From assembly GCA_025403435.1 (NCBI GenBank), contig CM046353.1, positions 18,129,875 to 18,193,874 on the forward strand: a stretch of DNA of 64,000 nt, in the 5' to 3' direction. Origin of the DNA: Artocarpus heterophyllus (Eukaryota > Streptophyta > Magnoliopsida > Rosales > Moraceae). Positions within the stretch are counted from its first letter, which is position 1. The number at the start of each line of letters is the position of its first letter. The translations under genes were made by a program, and so were the position numbers. Under the pieces are notes generated by a model, which saw only the letters and a program-made list of their open reading frames with translations, searched no databases and was not told where the DNA came from. This document shows positions 22,635-33,974 of the stretch, one piece after another.

Positions 22635-24593
22635 TGTTAGACATTATGCCCTAAGGAGTAAAAATATAATACGTTTTTGGAGACATTTTTATCAATAAAG
22701 AATTTATTCATTTATATATACCAAATCTTGTCCTCTTTACGTTCATATTTGTTGAATGTATGATGAGCAAATAGTAGTCTGAGACTGTCAGTCTAAACCT
22801 TAAGAATTGGGCATATGATGGACTGATTATGCGGAAGACACAATTCTTAAAGTAACGGTCTAAAACATATGATCCGCAATCGAGGGAATAAAGTTGGGCG
22901 CTTTATTCATGTAAAGATTGTTATGTTGTCTATATCCCTTTTGGGAGATGGTTTGTCTTGACCATCGGAGTTGGACTCCGTGAATAGAAACATTGGCACG
23001 TTGTCATAGGTGACGATGTGTTGGATCAGGACATAAAGTGAATTGATTTGGATTAATAATTCTGTCTTGGCAAATTGATTCACTTTAGACAATCATTTGT
23101 ATTGTATCTTAATCCTGAGATGGATAGTGGGCCCGTTGTCTTGACTTGTGTCTTTTGATGTACCAAAGGGTGACACCCACATCTCAATAGTGGTATGCAT
23201 GCCGGTACGTTGAAGGCATGACTCTTGATAGCGTAGACTTGTTATTCATAGATATGGAATCCATAGCTCCTCTTTAGGAGTAATGATATCCTCTTATATG
23301 CGTTCTCTTGTAATTGGAAAACTGGAGCGCTCAACCATTTAGATACATAGGTGTAACCGAATGGTATACCATCTTTGATAGTAAGTTTTCTGATGGTGAG
23401 ATAATGGAACGTAAGATAAAAATAATCGGGAAGGTAAGACAGAACTTGTCCTTAAGCCGATTATGGATTATCATATGGGGATATGATACACTTTGATATG
23501 TCATGGAGACTTAGCTGTGCGAGCTTCGTAATTCTATAAAGTTCGAGAGTGCAGCTCCAAGCTTTTAGTGGAGTAGCGTTGGAGTTGATAATTGTGAAAT
23601 GTATATCTGGGATATTGGGTTTCATAATTATCACAACCTGTAACGACACGGCGTGCTTTTCCTATAATTGGTGACTTATGTCGGATTTATCAGATTGGTT
23701 TAAAATTTGTAAGAATCAAATAATTCATGTCTGTTTATCGGTTGAATTAATTTTGTAAGAAATTAATTTAAGATAAAGTTGTTGAATTATTGGGATCAGA
23801 TAATTCTTGTCTGTTTATCGATTGATTTAATTTTGGATAAATTAGATCAAGATAAACTTGTAGAATTATTGTGAATTGATTTATTTTCTTAGAGATTATC
23901 TTGATAAAGTTTGTTTTGATCAGATAACTTTCTATTGGGTTATTTGAATCAAAACTGAGACTTTATCCTATAGAATCTCGGGTGAAAAATAAAAGATTCG
24001 CGGAGATATTTACGCTGGAGTTCGGCCTGTCGAATGACGTGTTCGGCCTGCCGATGGGGCCTGTTCGGCCTGCCGATCAGCGAGCGATAAGATAACGCGT
24101 TTTCACACGGATCTTATCAGATATTGATCCAAACTTGATTCTATTTTAAGTTTTTGAGACCTAATCTGATAAGGACTGACCCTAGGACCAATAGCTATAT
24201 AAAGGGAGTGAGTCTCATGATTTACTCAGATCAATTTGTGAGATTAAGAGTGATACTTTTCTAGTGAGCATCTGAAAACTCCCTGAGAGCTTTTGTTCAC
24301 AAATCACGAACGCTAGCTTCGGGTTCTCTCTATTGGTTGGACGGAGAGTCACCGGTGGAAGAGTTGTATGCGTGAGCCCACACTCACTCCGGTTGTGGAT
24401 TGAGAATAGCAAAGAAGACCAGTTGGTTGAGGCTCTTCTAGAACATTACTCTCATCACAGGTAGCGGAGGTTCTTCGACACACAAAGGTTAGTAAGATCT
24501 GTCTAATTTATACATATAGCATGTCAAACTTGTGTTTTGGAAATTACTCTGATGAAAAATTTTAAAATTCCACTGCGTACTGTTTTTCCAACA
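22635..24593 (+). repeat. Element C 5' LTR
   Basis: It starts TGTTAGACATTATGCCC and ends TTCCAACA, 1959 bp. Compared with the 3' LTR it lacks ~55 bp near 23,635 and has one more CGGCCTG motif copy (three against two). Confidence 0.95.
24195..24204 (+). promoter_or_regulatory. TATA box of element C 5' LTR
   Basis: CTATATAAAG, located about 390 bp before the LTR end. The GC motif array at 24,021-24,078 lies upstream, so it belongs to U3. Confidence 0.5.
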
Positions 24594-24595
24594 AT

Positions 24596-24608
24596 TGGTA
24601 TCAGAGCC
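24596..24608 (+). other. Element C primer-binding site
   Basis: TGGTATCAGAGCC, initiator Met-tRNA type, two bases after the LTR. Confidence 0.9.
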
Positions 24609-26257
24609 ATGGTTTTTACATAAATTTGCAAGTTTGTGATCATGCTATATGCATAAATTTTGTGATCTTAATCTCTCCAATGCTTGAATTTAATTTTATA
24701 GAGAGTTGGCACTCTAGGTTTTTGTATAATCATATGTTGTCATGGATTATGTAGTAAATGTTTATTAATTAATTATGGTTGATTAAATAATTGTTTAATT
24801 ATTTATTAATTAATTAATACCGGTTATGGTTCCTTAGAGGTTAGAATGTGTATCTAGGTTTTTCATGTAATTATATGACGGACTATCGTCTCCGTCTAGG
24901 AATTGTTATTTAATTTTGAATTTGTAAGAATTTTGTAATTAAATAATTATTCGAAGAAGACGAATCTAGAAGACGGATCTAGAAGATTGATGATGGCGCT
25001 CCCAGGTATTTCCTGAGTCTCTTATTTTATGTTTTTGAATTGTTGAAAATAAAATTGATGAATTGCATTGAAATTGTATTTTCTGGAATAAGGTATTTCT
25101 GCTCGGTCGACATGCCAGACCTCGCATTTCGGCAGGCCGATGGTCACAGATCGACAGGCCGGACGTGTGGTCCGGCAAGCCATCAGTGGGACAGAAATTG
25201 GCTGGCTCTGCCGGCAGGCCGAACCTTCATGGATCGGCAGGCCAATAAGGCAAGACCGGCAGGTCGATCACCCAGATCGGCCTGCCGACCGAGTGCTGGA
25301 AAAGTTTCTGGAAAAGGTGCAATTTTCTGGTGCAGTTTCAATTTTATTTTTGAGACAATTTTGAGAAACATAAAATTTGGATATGACCAGAAATACGAAG
25401 TATTTGATTCACACGGGTTTGAAGACTTGAAGATGGGAATTATGTGAAGAAGGATATAGCTTGAGGATTCAAGGATGAAGAATCGATAAATGTCTCAATT
25501 ATTCTCTTGTAATCATAGTTTTTTATTCTTTAGGGTGGAACCATAATATTACGGTTATTATTATTTTGCTTGTAGCTTTGCTTGTTTACTTTGCTTGTCT
25601 GCATCATAATATGATTTGTCATATATATTGATAACATGTCATATAGAATAGGAAGTGCCACTCATATTAAAATTGTTCATGCATAATTTTAAAATAAAAC
25701 CTTGATTTCAAAAGATTGAGTGGGAGAAGGTTTTCGAAGAGAGAACCTAAGGCCTCTATCGTTGGTCCATAGGAAGAACATGGTGGTCCTGACCCCTAGG
25801 AAGGGATTTCTATCATGTACCAGATTGGATCTCTGAAAGGATAAGATATTTTAGTATGATTTATGGTTGCACACCCCTAGGTGGTGATTATAAAGCATGG
25901 ATAAAATATTGAAACGATGGTTATACACTCACGTTAATTTTATTATTAACCTCCCCTAGGAGCTCTGTTAATAAAATTGATGGCCAAAGAAACGATTATT
26001 AATATATGCTGGATCATACGGGTCCTGGAGGGCATATATTAATTAGGAGGGGATCCGTGTTCCTGATTGAATTTGGCATAACTCCCCTAGGAGCTTGTTA
26101 AATTCTGAGTTAGGAATTATCGTTGTAAGGTTGTGATATTTTCAAGGTTTTGACACATAAACACATTTGTATGATTTTACATGATTGTGTTATCTTACTA
26201 AATTACTATTATATGTTTGCTTATGTTTGGTATATGATTCTTTATTGTAGATTGAAA
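24609..26257 (+). other. Element C untranslated leader with GC motif array
   Basis: Collinear with the A leader. At 25,101-25,291 about seven variants of CGGCAGGCCGA occur in an otherwise AT-rich sequence, the last in inverse orientation (TCGGCCTGCCGA). The open frames here (25,040-25,447 and others) follow this GC array and look spurious. Confidence 0.75.
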
Positions 26258-27075
26258 GTGTCTAAAAACACTTTATCATCGATACTTGACAAAAACCAAT
26301 TAACAGGTGAGAATTATAACGATTGGAAACGGAACCTGGATATCGTCCTGTCCTTTGAGAAACTGAAATATGTACTGACAACCCCTTGTCCTCCCGAGCC
26401 TATAGGAGACTCAAGTAATGAGCAATTCCAAGCGTACGATCGCTGAAAAGATGCTAATGATCAGGCTCGCTGCTATGTTATGGCCAGCATGAACAACGTG
26501 CTGCAGGCTCAACATCAGGATTATGAGACTGCGAAGCAGATCTTGGATAATCTTGAGGATATGTTTGGAGGCCAGGCCATAACAAAGCGGCAAGAGGCGC
26601 TTCAAAAACTTCTAAACTGTAGACAAAGGCCGGGGACATCTGTAAAGGAGCACATGATGTTGGTCATGGGTTACCTCGCTGAGGCTCAAACCAATGGAGC
26701 CGACATCTATGCTGAAACTTAGATGACTATGGTCTTTGAGACTCTGTCTAAGGAATTTATTCCATTTAGAGCTACTTTTAATTTAAGCAATAGACGGGAT
26801 ATGACCTAACAGAATTGATGAAACAGTTACAGGAGTTTGAGCTGCTGATCAGGGAGTCTCCTGCGGGTATTGAGGCCAAGTTGGTACCTGCTTCTGGTTT
26901 CAATCCTAACTCAGGGAATGGAAAGAAGCAACAGGCCAAGAACGGGAAGTCTTCTATTCCTGCTACTACCAAGAGCAAGAAGAAGAAGAAGAAGAACCCA
27001 AAGAAGCTTAAGTGCTTCTTCTATGGAAAGGTCGGGCATATCAAGAAGCATTGCAAGGACTTCCTTTCCAAAAGT
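26258..27075 (+). pseudogene. Element C gag pseudogene
   Basis: Collinear with A Gag. The start codon is GTG at 26,258 where A has ATG, so the natural start is lost. A stop lies near 26,444, another near 26,720, and a frameshift follows before 26,815. The zinc knuckle reads CFFYGKVGHIKKHC: the second Cys is Tyr, a G-to-A change that should abolish zinc binding. Confidence 0.87.
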
Positions 27076-30000
27076 GGTAGGTGTGATCTTCTATATTTAG
27101 AAACTTATTTGGTTGAGGAATCCCGTGACATCTGGGTCATGGATTCCGGTGCAACTAATCATGTTTGTGTTTCTCTGTAGGGGTTCAAAGAAACGAGAAG
27201 TCTACTACATGAGGACTTCACGCTTCGGATGGGCGATGGATCCTTGGTCTCAGGGAAAGCAGTGAGAGATGTCCATCTTTACTTTGATAATTATATGAAT
27301 TTAATTTTGCAAGATTGTTTTTATGTTCCTAAATTTAAAAGGAATTTGATTTCTGTATCTTGTTTATTTAAAGACTCCTACGTGGTATCTTTTAATGAAA
27401 AAGTGGTGATTCATAAAAACAAATCTTTTATCTGTTCTAGATGGATGCAAAATAATCTATATTTTATCAAACCTAAGATGGACTTATTGCTTAATGCTGA
27501 GATAAATGATAATGACTCTAAAAGACTTCAAACTTCTCACTCTAATAAGAGTTATCTTTGGCATTTGCGCCTTGGTCATATTAACCTGAATAGGATTCAA
27601 ATGTTGGTAAGGGATGGACCTTTAAGTCACTTAAAGGTGGAATCTATACCTCAATGTGAATATTGTTTGGAGGGTAAAATGACCAAAAGACCATTCGGGT
27701 CTAAGGAAAATAGGGCCGAAGGGGTTCTAGAACTTGTGCATAGTGATGTTTGCAGACCGATGAACATCCGGGCACGAGGAGGTATGATTACTTCGTCACT
27801 TTTATTGACAATTACTCAAGATATGGGTATGTGTACCTAATGCACCACAGAAGCGAAACTTTTGACAAGTTCAGGGAGTTTCGGGCTGAAGTGGAAAAAC
27901 AATTGGGTAGACCCATAAAGGCACATCGATCAGATCGAGGTGGGGAATACCTTTCTGATGAGTTCTTGGAACACTTGTTAGAGAATGGGATTTTATCCCA
28001 TTTGACTGCGCTGGGCACTCCGCAGCAGAATGGCGTAGCGGAGAGAAGGAATAGGACTTTGTTGAACATGATTAGGTCCATGATGAGTTATTCATCATTG
28101 CCTTTATCCTTTTGGGGATATGTACTACAAACCGCATGTTATCTTTTGAACAATGTGTCTTCAAAATCGGTCCATAAAACTCCTCACGAGTTGTGGACAA
28201 GTAGAAAGACATCCATAAACCATATTCGCATATGGGGATGTCCGGCTCATGTCCTGTTTAAGGATCCGAATAAATTGGAAGTATGTTCGGAAGTTTATGT
28301 GTTTGTAAGATATCCAAAAGGGACTAAAGGGGGTTATTTTTATAACCCAAAGGAAAATAAAGTTGTGGTTTCAACTAATGCAACTTTCCTTGAGGAGAAT
28401 AACATGGATGAATTTAAACCTCGAAGCAAAGTGGTGCTAGAGGAGTTAAGGAGTGATCAAATCACTCTGGAGGTTTCGAACGAAACCATTCCGATCGGTG
28501 TAGAAAAACCAAACAAACCTGAACAACAACCCAAGGGGCTTCGGTGTAGTGGGAGGATCGGGCGTCAATCTGAGAGGTATATTTTCAATGGGGAAGTCTT
28601 CTTGGCTGAACCGGATAAACATGACAGGGATCCTTATACTTACGCAGAAGCTACGGAGGATGTTGATTCAAGACTCTGAACAAAGCCCATGAGCATTGAG
28701 ATGAAGTCTATGGTGACTAATCAGGTCTGGGAGCTTGTGGATCTTCCCGAAGGGGTAAAACCCATAGGGTGTAAGTGGATCTACGAGAGGAAAAAAGGAG
28801 TGGATGGAAAGGTCGAAACCTTTAAGGCTAGACTGGTAGCTAAGGGTTATACGCAAAAGGAAGGAATCAATTATGAGGAAACCTTTTCACCTGTAGCCAT
28901 GCTTAAGTCCATCCGGATTCTCTTGTCCATAGCTGCCGCTCTTGACTACGAGATTTAACAGATGGATGTCAAGACGGCTTTTCTGAATGGCTATCTTGAT
29001 GAGTCCATTTATATGGAACAACCAGACGGGTTCAAGGTCGCGGGTCAAAAGGGTAAGGTTTGTAAGCTACTAAAGTCAATTTATGGACTTAAGCAGGCTT
29101 CCCGTTCTTGGAACATAAGATTTGATCAAGTGATCAAGACTTATAGGTTCTCACAAAATGTGGATGAACCATGTGTTTACAAACACATTAAGGATGGGAA
29201 GGTGGTTTTTCTACTGCTCTATGTATATGACATTCTGCTAATTGGCAATGACGTTGGGGCGTTGTCATCGGTCAAATTATGGTTGACCAAGCAGTTTGAC
29301 ATGAAGGACTTGGGTGAGGCTAAGTTTGTTCTCGGTATCCAGATCTTTCGGGATAGGAAGAACAAAATGGTAGCTTTGTCACAGGCCGGTTACATAGATA
29401 AAATTCTCAGGAGATTTGCAATGCAAGATTCCAAGAAAGGTGGGCAACCATCTAGGTCTGGAATTACTCTTTCTAAGAAAGACTCTCCAAAGTCTTATGA
29501 AGAAAGAGAATACATGAAGAAGGTGCCTTATGCTTCGGCAGTGGGTAGTCTCATGTATGCCATGCTTTGCACACGACCGGATATTAGCTATGCGGTCGGG
29601 ATTGTAAGTCGATTTCAGGCGGATCAAGGACCAAACCATTGGGTTGCGGCAAATCATATTTTCAAGTACCTTAGAAGGACTCGAGGGTATATGCTTGTGT
29701 ATTCAGGTGAGGACTTGAATCCTCTAGGATACACTGACTTAGATTTTCAATCCTGTCTGGATTCTAGGAAATTGACTTCGGGGTTTGTGTTTACTCTGGC
29801 CGGTGATGCCATCAGTTGGAGAAGTGCGAAGCAAGATTGCACTTCGGATTCAACGATGGAGGCCGAGTATGTGGCGGCTAGTGATGTTTTGAAAGAAGCA
29901 GTGTGGCTCCGCAAGTTCCTTGGGGATCTTGAGGTAGTTCCTGGTATGGATAAGGTGGTATCACTGTACTGTGATAACAGTGCGGCGGTAGCTAATGCTA

Positions 30001-30209
30001 AGGAACCAAGATTTTACAAGAAGAGTAAGCATATTGATCGAAAGTATCATGTGATAAAGGACTTCGTTTAGGGCGGGCATGTCACGGTGTGCAAGATCGC
30101 GTCTGAGAACAATTTAGCTGATCCATTTACAAAGACACTTACTAGGAGAGTCTTCGAGAGACATGTGGAAGCTATGGGGATGCGAAATTTGTTGTATTTA
30201 CTCACTTAG
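27076..30209 (+). pseudogene. Element C pol pseudogene (PR-IN-RT-RNase H)
   Basis: Protease DSGATNHVC is intact near 27,140. GAG-pre-integrase (YLWHLRLGHINLNRI; CEYC) is in one frame up to 27,840. From 27,750 the integrase core, RT and RNase H share another frame to 30,071. The integrase has the RSDRGGEY Asp and the downstream catalytic Glu region (GVAERRNRT). Stops are at 28,677 (TGA for Trp), 28,956 and 30,069. RT has MDVKTAFLNG, but YVDD is YVYD at 29,220-29,231. The natural stop is TAG at 30,207-30,209. Confidence 0.92.
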
Positions 30210-30223
30210 TGCAAGTAGGAGAT

Positions 30224-32212
30224 TGTTAGACATGTATGCCCTAAGGAGTAAAAATGTAATATGTTTTTGGAGACATTTTTATCAATAAAGAATTTATTCA
30301 TTTATATATACCAAATCTTGTCCTCTTTACCTTCATATTTGTTGAATGTATGATAAACCAACAGTAATCTGAGACTGTCATTCTAAACCTTAAGAATTGG
30401 ACATATGATAGACTGATTATGCGGAAGACACAATTCTTAAAGTGACGGTCTAAAACATATGATCCGCAATCAAGGGAATAAAGTTGGGCGCTTTATTCAT
30501 GTAAAGATTGTTATGTTGTCTATATCCCTTTTGGGAGATTGTTTGTCTTGACCATAGGAGTTGGACTCCATGAATCGAAACATTAGCACGTTGTCATAGG
30601 TGACGATGTGTTGGATCGGGACATAAAGTGAATTGATTTGGATTAATAATTCTGTCTTGGCAAATCGATTCACTTTAGACAATCATTTGTATTGTATCTT
30701 AGTCCTGAGATGGATAGTGGGCCCGTTGTCTCGACTTGTGTCTTTTGATGTGCCAAAGGATGACACCTACATCTCAATAGTGGTATGCATGTCGGTACGT
30801 TGGAGACATGACTCTTGATAGCGTAGACTTGTTATTCATAGATATGGAATCTATAGGTCCTCTTTTGGAGTAATGATATCCTCTTATATGCGTTGTCCTG
30901 TAATTGGAAAACTCGAGCGCTCAACCATTTGGATACATAGGTGTAACCGAATGGTATACTATCTTTGATAGTAAGTTTTCTGATGGTGAGATAATGGAAC
31001 GTAAGATAAAAATAATCGAGATGGTAAGACAGAACTTGTCCTTAAGCCGATTATGGATTATCATATGGGGATACGATACACTTTGATATGTCATGGAGAC
31101 TTAGCTGTGCGAGCTTCGTAATTCTATAAAGTTCGAGAGTGCAGCTCCAAGCTTTTAGTGGAGTAGCATTGGAGTTGATAATTGTGAAATATATATCTGG
31201 GATATTGGGTTTCATAATTATCATGAGCTTGAACTTTATAGGTCCATTTTGGTCCCCTTTGCTAGCTCACAAAATCCTGTAACGACACGGCGTGCTTTTC
31301 CTATAATTGGTGACTTATGTCGGATTTATTAGATTGGTTTAAAATTTGTAAGAATCAAATAATTCATGTCTGTTTATCGGTTGAATTAATTTTGTAAGAA
31401 ATTAATTTAAGATAAACTTGTTGAATTATTGGGATCGGATAATTCTTGTCTGTTTATCGGTTGATTTAATTTTGAATAAATTAGATCAAGATAAACTTGT
31501 AGAATTATTGTGAATTGATTTATTTTCTTAGAGATTATCTTGATAAAGTTTTTTTTTATTAGATAACTTTCTATTGGGTTATTTGAATCAAAACTAAGAC
31601 TTTATCCTATAGAATCTCGGGTGAAAAATAAAAGATTCACGGAGATATTTACGCGGGAGTTCGGCCTGCCGATGGGGCCTGTTTGGCCTGCCGATCAGCG
31701 AGCGATAAGATTATGCGTTTTTACGCGGATCTTATCAGATATTGATCCAAACTTGATTCTGTTTCGAGTTTTTGTGACCGAATCTAATAAGGACTGACTC
31801 TAGGACCAATAGCTATATAAAGGGAGTGAGTCTCATGATTTACTTAGATCAATTTGTGAGATTAAGAGTGATACTTTTCTAGTGAGCATCTGAAAACTCC
31901 TTGAGAGCTTTTGTTCACAAATCACGAACACTAGCTTTAGGTTCTCTCTATTGGTTAGACGGAGAGCCACCGGTGGAAGAGTTGTATGTGTGAGCCCACA
32001 CTCACTCCGGTTGTGGATTGAGAATAGCAAAGAAGACCAGTTGGTTGAGGCTCTTCTGGAACGTTACTTCTCATCACAGGTAGCGGAGGTTCTTCGGCAC
32101 ACAAAGGTTAGTAAGATCTGTCTAATTTATACATATAGCATGTCAAACTTGTGTTTTAGAAATTACTCTGATGAAAAATTTTAAAATTCCGCTGCGTACT
32201 ATTTTTCTAACA
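30224..32212 (+). repeat. Element C 3' LTR
   Basis: It starts TGTTAGACATGTATGCCC after a polypurine tract weakened to GTAGGAGAT, and ends TTCTAACA, 1989 bp. It carries two CGGCCTG motifs at 31,659-31,695 and is followed directly by the GATAT duplication. Confidence 0.95.
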
Positions 32213-32217
32213 GATAT

Positions 32218-32688
32218 TTCATAAGACGAAGTGCTGCCGGAGTTAATGTAAAAATTTATTCCACTAAAATATATTAATTTTGATTTGTTATTATCTTTTC
32301 TATCTTAAAATTATGTTGATTATAGTTGTAGTGACAGCGGTTATAATTTTCATAATTAGTGCACTTAGTCATAATGAGAAAAGATATGATAAATCAAATG
32401 TTTTAGATAGTTATTAATTAGAGGTAAAATTCCATATTAATTACGAAACATACAAAGGATTCTCAAAGCTTCACCACTTTAATTTTATGTTTTAAATTTT
32501 GAATTAAAAAAAATCACAAAAATATTTCTTTTGCTTTTAAACTTTGCTTTCAAAAACTGTTTGCCTCTTTAACCGTTTATATTTATCAATCTCTCGCGTT
32601 ATAAATTTTCATCTCCCTGTGGATACTACAACCTTTTTATACTACAAACATCCGCCATTTAAAGAGAAACATTTTTGGGAATCGAACA
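32218..32688 (+). repeat. Element D 5' LTR, second part
   Basis: Collinear with 37,376-37,955, but lacking about 100 bp (3' LTR positions about 37,530-37,635). It ends near GAATCGAACA, aligned with the GCATTACCA end of the 3' LTR. Confidence 0.8.
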
Positions 32689-32694
32689 AAAATT

Positions 32695-32713
32695 TGACGC
32701 CGTTACCGGGAAG
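32695..32713 (+). other. Element D primer-binding site
   Basis: TGACGCCGTTACCGGGAAG closely matches the tRNA-Asp-type PBS of plant Ty3/gypsy elements (TGGCGCCGTTGCCGGGGA). The three substitutions are all G to A. Confidence 0.75.
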
Positions 32714-33182
32714 GTGCCATTACTCTATCAGATTGTTGAATTAAACTAGAAAACATGTAAGTGATCTATCCCTATCATTTGTAAATATTATTTTAATTAT
32801 TTGCATTTTTAATTAGCGTGTTTATTATTAAAAAATTAAAAAAAAAATAAAAAAATAAAAAAAATAAAAAAAAGGGATGGATGCTTTTCACTCACTACTT
32901 TATTTGTTTCGGATAAAGAAAAGCTTAGCATCCCGTGTTTTGTTTTGCAAGTTTAGGTAGTCATAAAATTTATTGGATTCTATCAAAAAGGTTCGTCGTT
33001 GGGACTTGATCTCACGACCATAAGGCTAACATCCTTGCCTAAGAAAGTTGGGAATTCTAAGCGTGTCCTGTGTGACCCCCCAACAATCTGGGAATCCAAT
33101 TAATTGAGCATTATTCAGCTTGAAAATTTTTCTTTAAAAAAAATTAAAAAAATTGAAAAAAAAAACTAAAAAAATAAAAAAA
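32714..33182 (+). other. Element D leader
   Basis: Non-coding, with A-rich tracts near 32,830-32,875 and 33,135-33,185. Read on the minus strand, 33,000-33,050 contains a Pol III box-B-like GATCAAGTC followed by a T run, a weak hint of a tRNA-derived relic. Confidence 0.5.
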
Positions 33183-33974
33183 ATGTTTTGGGAAATTCAT
33201 CGACATTTTGTTGTAAATTTTTTCCAACAACACTTGGAACCATTTTATAGTACTTGGTGGAGATTTAAAGACTTGCTAGATCAGTATCCTCACCATGGTC
33301 TTTCTAGAGAATATCTGTTAGGAATCTTCGTAGATAGGTTAAGTCCTGAAACAAGAGATTGGGTAGAAAGAGGAGATGGCACCACCGCTTTTTAGCAATT
33401 ATCTATTGACAAGGCCTATTATATGTTGGAAGATATGGCCGAATATGATTATTGGAGATTGAATAGTTCTAGGAACAATTTAATATGGGAGAACAATTCA
33501 AATTTTTTAGAACCTTGGCCTGAAGATCAACCCAAAATTTTGGAGTCAAATTTTAAACTGCAAGAGAAATATAGTGACCCAAATAGGGTGAATCTGGAAG
33601 AAACCTTAGAAACATTGGAAGAAACTTTAGAGAAATATATGAAAACCATGACGAAAATAGAATTAGAAAGGCTTGAATATTCTCCTGAGTTACTTGAAGA
33701 AGATTCTTTAGTTGAGGAAGAAACAATTGTCCCAGTCATTGATGAAGAAAATTTAGAACCCACCTATTTTAAGGAACAACCATTAGGAGAGGAATGTGAG
33801 GAAGAGAATGAAGCCTTAACTGTAGAACAGGAACAATCATCACCTTTAGTCATAGGTTCTCAAACTCAGTTGCCACAAGAGTTCACCAAAGACCATTTTT
33901 ACCAAAAACCCTATGTGGCCACCACCTCCTCCGCCGCCTTTAGCATCGTTCTTAAGGACCTACCAAGAACATAA
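33183..33974 (+). pseudogene. Element D gag-like ORF (gypsy type), one internal stop
   Basis: From MFWEIHRHF, residues YSTWWRFKDLLDQYPHHGL and LSPETRDWVERG resemble the conserved core of plant Athila/Tat-type Retrotrans_gag domains (a WERFKDLL...CPHHG...FY.GL pattern). A TAG at 33,393-33,395 interrupts the frame, followed in the same frame by KAYYMLEDMAEYDYW, another typical Gag segment. A Glu-rich C-terminal region follows (EETLETLEETLEKYM...), with no zinc knuckle. The N-terminal half of Gag is missing. No pol follows. Confidence 0.78.

Larger units (their letters stand above)
22635..32212 (+). mobile_element. Ty1/copia retrotransposon C (full-length, degenerate)
   Basis: A 9.58-kb element with two complete LTRs (22,635-24,593 and 30,224-32,212), TG...CA ends and the target duplication GATAT at 22,630-22,634 and 32,213-32,217. 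It is the same family as A. It has large LTRs, a 1.65-kb leader, gag and pol. It is better preserved than A, with few frameshifts and about six in-frame stops or lost starts. It is the youngest layer of the nest because it interrupts D, which interrupts B. Confidence 0.95.

Noticed and set aside
25040..25447. Overlapping Arg/Gly-rich frames in the leader of C
   Set aside because: They are produced by the GC motif array; no start context, domain or conservation with A.
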